Source of the DNA: Phellopilus nigrolimitatus
Lineage: Eukaryota > Basidiomycota > Agaricomycetes > Hymenochaetales > Hymenochaetaceae
Assembly: GCA_021029095.1 (NCBI GenBank)
Contig: JAJOHG010000015.1
Location: 558,001 to 622,000 of the forward strand
DNA: 64,000 bases
Direction: 5' to 3'
Of this stretch, positions 56,301 through 64,000 are shown piece by piece. Position 1 is the first letter of the stretch, and every line of letters begins with the position of its first letter. A model generated the notes under the pieces. It had not been told where the DNA came from, searched no databases, and worked only from the letters and a program-made list of their open reading frames with translations. A program made the translations under genes and the position numbers.

Positions 56301-57598
56301 AGGGACGAGAAGTGTCGTCCACATCGATTCTGCCGCTTTGGCCTCCTATTTGTATAGTTGAATATGTGGGACTTGTCATGAAGAAACTTGGAATAAATGA
56401 AGATAATCCGCACATGGAAACGCTTGCGGTGATCTTGCAACTCGCGCAACTGTTCCTTCAGCACAGACGCACTGTTTCAGAAAAGTAAATCTCAACATTT
56501 AACGGAGGTCTCTTGAAACTGTTTTTTTATTTTATTATAGAAAAGATAACACCCACCGTATCACTGCCTCTCGTTCTCTTGCCATGTAGAAGTTCTCAAC
56601 CTTTTCAAGCTCTTTATCGAGTTTGTCGATGAACTGGCGCTCAAGAGGATTGAGTGTCGGCAGAATGGCAGAGAGCGGTAATAAGATCCGCGTGGAGTAA
56701 GATTCTGTCCGCTGGTCTATGATAGACGAAAACGCGTTTCATGGATTAGTTAAGCCGTCTTGAATTCGATCAGGTAGTTAGGTTCAATACTGACGGGTTC
56801 GCATCGAATGTCTGCGACGCAAATTCGCAAGGAATCCACCGGGAGGGGAATCAGAAGCCGGAATACCATGTCCACCAGATGAAGAACTGGCCACGGAGGA
56901 GCGCGAACGAAACTCCGATACCTGATTTCCGTCCTATTCATAAGGCATAATATGGCAAGAGCATATTAAAGGAAGCCCGTACCGTTTTTGCGCGAGGGCC
57001 TTGGGGTTTCTGTGGTGAAGATAACCTCTTCGCATCTGCGAGGGACGTCACATCCACACTGGCCACCGACGGTGGAGAACCACTGTCCTGTTCAGCGGGG
57101 TATGGTAAGGCAGGTTCTGGGAGGTCTACGGGAGGAACAATCGTTCCATCAGATATCCTTCCTGTCAACGGAGGAGTATGGCCAGTGCTTCCGTAGCCGG
57201 GATTAACTGTCGTCTCAACGGGCACAGCACGATTGGATGTTGTGCTGCGACGACCTTCCGCAGAAGTAGATGGTCTTGGAGACTCCGAGAGTTCTTCGAG
57301 GGGTTCGAGATTTCCATTTTGTTGGCCATTCTTGATCGCAGTGATGAGTTTTTTTAGACCGCGGTAGTCTCTGTTTCCAGAATCTTGTCAATAATTGGAC
57401 AATGCATGTGTCTCGAACAACTAACATGTATGCCTTTTTCCATTCAGGTGTCTGAAATCACCATTTCAAAACAAGTACTAGAAGTTGTACAGATTTACTC
57501 ACTTGGGTGTCTTTGAGATACCTATGGAAAAATCGCGTTGTCAAGAACGCGAAAAATTATACGCGTCGGCAACAGAGAACTTACCTAGCGAACTTCAT
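53334..57598 (-). CDS. SYG1: SPX-EXS protein, Syg1/XPR1-type phosphate exporter
   Basis: XPR1-family proteins export phosphate and sense inositol pyrophosphates through the SPX domain. I count 25 exons, 914 residues. The first is only 14 bases (57598-57585); others are 19, 20, 18 and 26 bases. The remaining main exons are 57370-56983, 56933-56795, 56716-56557, 56345-56186, 56103-55956, 55489-55286, 55217-55068, 54898-54680, 54546-54336, 53783-53660 and 53554-53334. The SPX domain begins MKFARYLKDTQTPEWKKAYI and resumes at LERQFIDKLDKELEKVENFY and YKNAKKNLKKAILEYYRG, with a long S/P insert between. The EXS domain has FRSGLYLGLALPALVEGI, SLLLVYGTLMVPTLFSVL, DFWLGDQFCSLVFTLSN, a W-rich SSSTHWGIPFALGVLPLV and FIWVLYIPGG. 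The tail is acidic (DDEGDDDDEENF). All junction phases agree. Plasma-membrane or Golgi location is inferred from the family. Confidence 0.94.
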
Positions 57599-57999
57599 TC
57601 AGCTGGTATACACGATTGAGTTTTCAAGATTCTTGCAATATGTTAGTGGAAGAAATGTGAATACTATTATGGAGAGATGCGAGAATGTCGAAAACGAGCG
57701 GAAGGGGAAGAGACAGGATGAAGGGAGGATGAAAGGAGAAACACTAGTTAAGGACATTTGAGGACAGTTAAGGACATGAGGCCAGAGCAATGACGTACAT
57801 AATCCTCCTTTAGGCGACGCCGAGCCAACCGCTAAGAGCACTTAACCCACGTGTTTCTGTCACATACCAACGCGCGCCATGTCACAGCAGTCTCTCAGCC
57901 TAGGAAATGGGATATAATCCGTCGGCGTTATGATAATACATTTACAGATTCCATCTTACACCTTATTCGTCGTCAATTCAGAACATCGACGTGCCGATT
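57599..57999. promoter_or_regulatory. Upstream region of the SPX-EXS gene
   Basis: About 400 bases between the downstream end of the HAD gene and this start codon, same strand. A purine-rich stretch lies near 57680-57740. No motif such as a TATA box is clear. Confidence 0.35.
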
Positions 58000-58786
58000 C
58001 TACTGACCAGCATCCGCTAGCTTGTCCCTTGCATCCGCCATTTCGCCCAAAGTACTGAATTTAAAGTCGTATGTCGCGCTCGAGGTAACTCCTATTGATG
58101 CGCCATCCCTCGCGATCCAGGCCGACTGAATTCCAAGCGCATTTGCGGGCTCGTGGTCGTGCGACAGGCTTTGCGCCGTAACCAACACTTTCTCCTTCTC
58201 TACGCCGAGCTGTGCGCTGACTGCACGGAGCGCCGCCTCGAAGTTCGCGGGATCTGGCTTATACGCTCCTAGGTCCTGCGCCGTAAGTACAAGGTCAAAG
58301 ACGCCGCCCTGCGCCTCGAGGACCGGGCGCGTGAACGTGTTGAACGAGTGGTTGTCTACGTTCGAGAGGACGACGAGCTTAAAGTGTTTCTTCAGCGATG
58401 CGAGCGCGGCGACGGTGTCGGGGAAGACGGGCCACCGCGCGATCGAGCCGCTGAACGCCGCATCTTCCGCGGGCGTAGAGGTGGTCCCGAGACGCGTCGC
58501 GAACGAGCTGTGCACGGTCCCGAGGAGCGTGCTGTACAGCATGCCCGGCTGCTGCGCCTGGATGTCCCTCTCGACAGATTCGAATGCGGTGAGCGCCTCT
58601 TTCTTGTTCCAGGATGAGTTCGCGCGCTCGAGGAGGGGCTTGAGGGCAGAGTATATGCTCGTTTCCCAGTTCTGTTGAGCAATGTCATACGACTGTCTGT
58701 TGAGAGATAAAATCACGAACCATGAGCGTTCCATAGACATCGAATATGAGAGCCTCGAACTGGTCGAGTGTTTTCGGTGGTTGCAT
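58000..58786 (-). CDS. HAD-superfamily hydrolase, 2-haloacid dehalogenase (type II) like
   Basis: Two exons, 58786-58721 and 58671-58000, give 245 residues. Motif I is FEALIFDVYGTL, with the nucleophile Asp in FDVYGT. Motif II is VVLSNVDNHSF, motif III has K in GAYKPDPANFEAAL, and motif IV is the HDHEPANALGI region that holds the magnesium-site acids in this subfamily. Length fits the family. Members hydrolyse carbon-halogen bonds or phosphoesters; the substrate here is unknown, and many fungal copies are annotated as dehalogenases without test. The ATG at 58786 directly follows TTGTAG, which could also be a splice acceptor, so an upstream exon is possible. A MITE-like element begins about 60 bases upstream. 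Confidence 0.88.
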
Positions 58787-58846
58787 CTACAACATATATT
58801 GAGCGGCGTCAATGACGTACGTATAGGAAAGGATAGAAACATACTA

Positions 58847-59469
58847 GAGGTCTTTCGCAACCAATCCGAGGTACGATTTGCTCGGATTGAAAAAGAACGT
58901 TCCTCGGATTGAAAATAAGCGAGTGGCGTGTGATAGACTGACTAAGGCATAGCCGAGAAGTTAGCCGACTCGGCAGTGCAGCTAGCGAGCCTGTCACGCA
59001 TCGGGTCCAGCCTATGTGATAGTCGATCGACACTGCCTAAAACGGAGAAACTGCGTCGTGTTTTTCCGTTTTTAGCAGACATTGCTTACATAGCACATTT
59101 TATATCTTTGCTTTTCCTCCATTAATTTATATCTTAATATTATTCTCATTGTGAGCATGAGTCAACGGCGAAAAATGCCTCTTTTGATGCTTGCAGCCCC
59201 TAGAGGACATGACGGCTATGCACAGCAAGCAGGTTGTTACAAGCAAAATACTCATAAGCAAAGAAGCCAGCAAGGTTAAATTTTATGGTAGGTGTTACAT
59301 TGTGTTACGCTGTTGCCAGCGAACTTTCCATGATTATTAATGTTACCTATTTCAAAATATGCCGAGATATCGAAACCCGGCACAGGGTCTGCTAAGCGAG
59401 CAAGGTCGGATTGATACGAGCGCAACCTCGGATTGATATTTTGCCCTCGGATTGGTTGCGAAAGACCTC
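58847..59469. mobile_element. MITE-like element 1 (25-bp perfect terminal inverted repeats, TA flanks)
   Basis: The first 25 bases (starting GAGGTCTTTCGCAACC) and the last 25 are exact reverse complements. Both ends are flanked by TA, the duplication made by Tc1/mariner-type insertion. The interior (623 bases in all) has no coding frame; CTCGGATTGA-like motifs recur just inside both ends. The outer flanks AACATAC and CTATGTT are themselves nearly complementary, so the original target was palindromic around TA, or the inverted repeat extends a few bases further. Confidence 0.85.
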
Positions 59470-59490
59470 TACTATGTTAACGTTAGAACT

Positions 59491-59972
59491 GGATGACTTC
59501 CCGTAGGAAATTTAGGACACATCTAGGACGTTTGAGCGACCTAGATGACCGGTTAAAGTCGGTCCGAAGACCCTCGCCGAGTTTTCGGTCGAGGTTGGGA
59601 CGTCCTAAACTCGACGATAGAAAAGATATTTGGACGAGGGGGTCGACCCCCCTTCCCAGACCTAAAACCTCTGCTTTCGCGTCCTAAAGGACCCTGAATA
59701 GGGTCTTCCTATCCCCGTATGGTAACATATGTCGAAATAGAAATCTGTTCTTTACATAATGGTTCTCAAATAGGATCCTCGCCTCTTGTCACTCATGCCT
59801 TTTACAGATTATTATATAAGTTTTTTCACGATCTGGGGAAGTAGTCGTAAACTACTTTTCTAGCCCAGAATTCGCGTTACGGTTTAGACAACCCGTCTAA
59901 ATCGAGCTCCGAGCGGAGTTAGAAATTTTTAGGACAGCTCTGCCTGACCTAAATTCCTACGGGAAGTCATCC
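59491..59972. mobile_element. MITE-like element 2 (about 19-bp terminal inverted repeats, ACT flanks)
   Basis: The left end starts GGATGACTTCCCGTAGGAA and the right end is its exact complement; the match continues with a one-base gap. The bases ACT occur directly outside both ends (59488-59490 and 59973-59975), a possible 3-bp target duplication. The 482-base unit has no coding capacity and contains several TAGGAC/GTCCTA motifs. It begins about 20 bases after element 1 ends and shares no obvious sequence with it. Confidence 0.8.
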
Positions 59973-60454
59973 ACTACAGACTCAGAGTGAGTTTGACGGC
60001 GAGGGTTGCTACTTAACTAGCACAAAGTTGAGTCATTTTATGTCTTGCTTACCGTCGGTGCCGCTCCGGATAATGTATGGCAAAACAATGGTAAGTGCCC
60101 TTGAGGAGGGGCAAAAAGACCGGAGGCTAAACTCGTTGGGCGCGATGACAAAGCAGACGGCATCTCGGCCTGTATGTTTGCAAGAACCCGCCGCGGTGGC
60201 AATAACTTCAAGTTCATCTTGACCAACATGCTCTCGAATCTATTTGTTCTTCCTCCGTTCAGTTTCATCAGTGCGCATGGTATTTGGGTCTTGATAAGCA
60301 TGGATATATATTACGAGTCCATAAGTATGAGTACGACGGACTAGCTTAGCGGGATTCGTCGTTTCTTCCTGAGTCTTCTGGTATCTTGCAACTCCTAGAG
60401 CTCACAAGCTTTGGCTTTGGCTCCTGGCTGCTTTAATCTAACCGATAAATCATC

Positions 60455-62112
60455 ATGACTGCCATAGCAGCCTCCCGGACCCCCGACGGCCTCAAAGATG
60501 TCCACGGGCGAGGCATGAACATACACAGCGACGTACGTCCTATCCAAACTATTTGCAGGCAGTCAGTCAGTCAGTAAGCCAGCCAATATCGATCGATACA
60601 TGTATATCTGCAGGTGTACAAGCTCCCCGCAGATGAGGAGGAACACAACGCAAGTGCCACTCTATCATGTCACGCATAGAGTGGAAAGTAACCCGGGCCT
60701 GCCTACACATTTTCCCAGCGCCTCACGATCCAGCACCGCATGTGGAAGCTCATGCTCGGCGGGCCTGGGCTGTACCCTCCCGAGGTCGCGCAGACCGTCG
60801 CCCGGCTGCTCGCCCCGCGCGAGAACAAACGACCCGCGGTGCTCGACGTCGGAACCGGCTCCGGGATCTGGTGCGTCCGTAAATCAGAAGGCTCAGCGCC
60901 GTCTGTTTGCTGATCCAGAAAATACATTTTTCATTTATCTTTTTGAAAACGCACTGTGTTGTAGGGCAATCGAGATGGCTGCGATGTACCCGCACGCCAG
61001 GGTCGTCGGACTGGACCTGGCCGCGCCAAAGCTGCAGTGAGCATGGAGCGTCCTTTTTTTCTCTTAGCGTCGTGCGACACCGCACATTATCGTATCGGCT
61101 GACTTATCCTGATGGGCCCTCCCTAGAAGCGCTCATTCGAATTGCAGGTGCGCTAAAGCATCTCTGTCATAATGATTGGGCGCACTCACAGGCTGCGTAC
61201 CGTGCATGTAGCTTCGTTACCGCAGATGCGACGAAAGGCCTCGACGCGTACGCTACCTCATTCGATTTGGTGCACTGTCGCTGCGTGGCTGGACATGTCC
61301 GTACCCATTCAAACATGTTCTTTTAATACTTCGAGAATGCCATATTTGTTTTCCCAGTTGACTTCATTTCTACATAAATAAGTTACACGAAAGTTGACGC
61401 AGATGCGCGTAGGTCGTGGACAGGGCGGCGCTCGTCCGTGTGCTCGCGAGTGTCCTCAAACCCGGTCAGTCCCCTCTCAAAAACCGAAAGGGCTCCGATT
61501 ATTGACCTGTATCCGCACATCAGGTGGCCTGCTTCTCCTCGGCGACGGCAACCAAGAGCTCTACGCGGCGGACTGGACGGCCATCCCCCCCGCAGACGGC
61601 CCCGGCACCGAGCCCGTGGCGGGCAGCTGGCTGCGGCGCTGGCTCGCCGAGGTCATCGGGCGCATGCTCGCCGGCACGCACCGCCCGGAGGGCGCGGGCG
61701 GGGACCGCGTCGGTGCGCTCCTGCGCGGCGAGCCCTCGCTCGCGTTCGCGGGCGGGCGCGCGTACTACAGCCCGCTGCATGCGCCGCCCGACGCGGCGCC
61801 GGCGGAGCAGGAGGTCGCGCACCTGGCGGCGCGGAACATGCTCGTGCGTGCCGGTTCTCCCGCGCCTTTTTTTTTTTTTTTTGCTGAACGCGCGTCCGTC
61901 CTTCTGGTGTCTGGCGCGGCTCACTACGCTGTTTTTTTTTTTTTTGTCTGCCGCAGGACTTCCTCGCCGCGAGCGCACCGCTGCTCCTCGCGAGCGGGCT
62001 GCCCGGCGCAACCGTCGGCGAGTGGCAGCGCCGCGCACGCGCGGAGATCCTCGAGTCGCCCGTGCGCGTCAGCATGAAGTGGGGCCTTGCGTGGGCGACG
62101 AAGCGGGCGTAG
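60455..62112 (+). CDS. Class I SAM-dependent methyltransferase
   Basis: Eight exons: 60455-60532, 60614-60649, 60719-60870, 60965-61036, 61213-61297, 61413-61464, 61524-61843 and 61957-62112, giving 316 residues. Motif I, the SAM-binding loop, is VLDVGTGSGIWAIEMA; the acidic strand-2 end is VVGLDLAAP; later come VTADATKGLDAY, SFDLVHCRCVAGH and LKPGGLLLLGDGNQELY, the usual methyltransferase order. The N-terminal YKLPADEEEHNRLTLQHRMW is common in fungal methyltransferases of this group. The second intron has a GC donor (AAC then GCAAGT). The acceptor at 61212 is my least certain, since upstream acceptors would also keep the frame open. The seventh intron contains two T-runs of 16 and 14. Substrate unknown; no biosynthetic cluster is visible on this side. 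Confidence 0.85.
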
Positions 62113-63758
62113 GCTCCGGGGGCCGGAGATACTGTGTAGGTACAGTAAACGAGGAAGAAACAAAATAAAGAACGAAAAGAAAAGAAGAGAAGAGAAGAGA
62201 AGAGAAACCCGACGGTCGCGCGAACGCATAATCGTAAGCCGAGCCGAATAGTGGTTATCACTCCTCCGGCGGTGTTGTGGGGCCGTCTTCCGTGGAAGGG
62301 CTTCTCCGAGTCCGAGCATCGCAGACGCCCGACCCTGCCTTCGCGGGGCGTCCTTCCTTCGAAGTTCGAGCAATGAGCGCCGGCTAGCGGTGGCTGCGAC
62401 GGGGGTTATCAGACTCTTGCTTTTAACTCGGCAACGGCAACGGCTTATTCATTCGGCCTTCAGTGTCTCTCTGGGTCTCTGCCTCTGCTTTGTCTGCCTC
62501 TGCTTTGTCCGCGTCAGACTGACTAGGCGGGCCAACTTGGACGGAACGGTTTTCTGCTCCGGAGACAGTGTCAACGAGAGCGGTGAACGCAAGACGTCTA
62601 GTCTCAGGCTTCCAGCTTCTTGTGCGTATGCATGCGCTGAAGGGGACCACACTGCGGTGTCCGAACATGGGCGGGGGCCCGGAGCGCCTCGCGCGTGCGC
62701 TTCGTTTTTCCGCCTCGAAAGTACCGTGAAAGCTAGGCGAAATAAAAACGCCAAGAGAGAATTCGCCGGTACGGACGCGCACGCGGCGCTGTGCGCGTGC
62801 GCGTTCGGGCGGACACTATGGAGCCCGTCCGTGCCCAGGATGCCGAGAACGGGCCATACAGTGGCCAGTCGGCGCCGTTCCCGCCGACACCGCACGGGCG
62901 TGACGCGCTGCGACGCGCGACCTCGCGGCGCGCCGCGGTCCTGGGCGACGCAAGGTGGAGCGATATATACTTGTCTACTTGGGTACATGGTAGGCGGAGA
63001 AGAGCTTTTGCATTATCGGATGTTATTCTGTTTGTATGTTCGGTACGTGTGTATACTGTGTTACGGATGTGCTCGAATTTATTTAAATTTATTTATGCAC
63101 GCCACAAACTCTTTCGTCTACCGCGCGAAACGCTATGCATTTCTGTCTGTGCCTCCTTCTTTCTAAAACTCTTCCCATTGTGAGGCAGTATCTCGTACAA
63201 CCCATGTGTGCAGACGCTCTCCTGCGTGCAATATCAAGCACACTTCCATCCTGCACTACAGGTTCCGCTTCGGTGCGTGGCTGCAGGGCTCGTGGTATGA
63301 TGTCCGTACGCCAATATCGATTCCAGCTGCGCAAAAGAAACAATTTCGCTTTTGCTGGAGATTTCCGAGGCCATTCAGCACCTACATGTATGAGCCGTGC
63401 ACTTGCGTACAGAATGGGACCTTCTGAGACTGTGTACATGCGTGATGATGCTTGCGCTCATACTTGTCCATCAGCGAGCCCGTGAGCGCAATCACTACGT
63501 AAAAGATTTTGGAAGGAGTAAGTAAAATGCGAGGACAAGGCAGGCCGGAGGATGTGGCTGGTTACATCACGTGATGGTCTCTGGCCAGTAGACTCTGAGT
63601 TCAGCCAGTGTCGCATGCGATATACCTCCAGCATTTACCTGCACTTCAGCATCAGTACACCTCCATCATGCTATCTAGAGCCAAGAGCATCACTTTCTAG
63701 GACGTTGTCGAGGGCCGCGAGCGGCGTGTTCGGCCCAGACTCGAAAATCATCGCGAAC
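62113..63758. other. Intergenic with overlapping GC-rich open frames, none supported
   Basis: GC-rich DNA in which long frames occur on both strands (for example 62390-63166 plus, 62449-62988 minus). Their translations are rich in R, A and C, lack family motifs and overlap each other, which is what composition alone produces. From about 63050 the sequence becomes more balanced. No RNA gene recognised. Confidence 0.45.
62160..62208. repeat. Polypurine tract with (GAGAA)n microsatellite
   Basis: About 50 bases of purines only, ending in four or five GAGAA units, beginning some 48 bases after the methyltransferase stop codon; likely within its 3' UTR or just beyond. Confidence 0.8.
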
Positions 63759-64000
63759 ATGGAGACCGCCTCTCCCGGATCTCAATCTTCCGCGACAGAT
63801 GAGAGCACTCGCTCGTCCTGGCCCAGTACTACAAGCCTGCTCCGTTTTCCTCTAGCAACGCCCTCAAAACGCCCGGAAATATTGCTCCATATCTTTGCCT
63901 ACCCTGCATACACCGGCCGAACTTGGCATCGCCTCATTCACGAGGGGGCGGCACCCGCGGCCGCGTCTCAAGTCAAACCAACAGTGGCGAGCGACTTGTC
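63759..64000 (+). CDS. Start of an unidentified gene, cut by the right edge
   Basis: An ATG opens a frame of 80 codons with no stop up to the window end: METASPGSQSSATDESTR, then SLLRFPLATPSKRPEILLHI and YTGRTWHRLIHEG. The first part is S/T-rich, the rest more hydrophobic. I do not recognise a family, and an 80-codon open frame in GC-rich DNA can be chance. Confidence 0.3.
   Translation, partial: METASPGSQSSATDESTRSSWPSTTSLLRFPLATPSKRPEILLHIFAYPAYTGRTWHRLIHEGAAPAAASQVKPTVASDL

Noticed and set aside
62390..63166. 258-codon plus-strand frame as a gene
   Set aside because: Residue composition is biased to R, A and C as expected from GC-rich DNA, an equally long frame overlaps it on the minus strand, and no motif or splice support was seen.
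1..64000. Trafficking gene cluster (Afi1, Tlg1, FYVE-RING, arrestin, Vps16, Syg1)
   Set aside because: They are spread among unrelated genes on both strands with no shared spacing or regulation; such genes are common enough to co-occur by chance.

Overview
This window is nuclear DNA of a filamentous fungus, most likely a basidiomycete (Agaricomycotina). Genes are densely packed on both strands and interrupted by many short GT-AG introns (mostly about 50-60 bases). Several exons are only 14-20 bases long. A broken ATP-citrate lyase copy carries the ATP-grasp half and the CoA-ligase half in one gene, the fused form typical of basidiomycetes rather than the two-gene form of ascomycetes. All gene models were built by hand from splice signals, reading phase and family similarity. 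The complete multi-exon models sum to a multiple of three bases, apart from the two-frameshift antiporter.

Layout. 1-11.2 kb, all minus strand: the 5' part of an Afi1-type DENN-related trafficking protein (cut by the left edge), a Swi3/Rsc8 chromatin-remodelling subunit, an allantoate-permease-like MFS carrier, and a Na+/H+ antiporter gene with two single-base frameshifts. 12.7-15.8 kb: a divergent pair 170 bp apart, an NDUFAF2-like complex I assembly factor (minus) and the proteasome lid subunit Rpn3 (plus). 16.7-20.7 kb: an HMG-box factor (minus) divergent from a mitochondrial PPR protein (plus). 21-32 kb, plus strand: a DUF5872/Hva1-Tudor protein, the SNARE Tlg1, a Csc1/OSCA-type cation channel, and a RING protein with five zinc fingers whose exons all break at the same finger position. 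32.8-35.8 kb, minus: a coiled-coil/C2H2/PHD-like/chromodomain protein. 36.9-40.2 kb: a unit with 14-bp terminal inverted repeats holding a decayed ATP-citrate lyase gene and a tRNA-like sequence. 40.8-45.9 kb: a FYVE-RING ubiquitin-ligase candidate (plus) convergent with an arrestin-like protein (minus). 45.9-50 kb is gene-poor. 50-57.6 kb: Vps16 (plus) convergent with a 25-exon SPX-EXS phosphate exporter (minus). 58-62.1 kb: a HAD-type hydrolase, two adjacent MITE-like elements and a SAM methyltransferase. A gene start runs off the right edge.

The genes are mostly unrelated housekeeping functions: trafficking (Afi1, Tlg1, Vps16, FYVE-RING, arrestin), transport (MFS, antiporter, Csc1, Syg1), chromatin, proteasome and mitochondria. 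I see no secondary-metabolite cluster, CRISPR array, rRNA or intact tRNA. The points most worth following up are the transposon-like unit with the ATP-citrate lyase fragment, the repeated intron position in the zinc-finger/RING gene, the double frameshift in the antiporter, the incomplete-PHD/chromodomain protein, the splice-created start codon of the Csc1-like gene and the MITE just upstream of the HAD gene.
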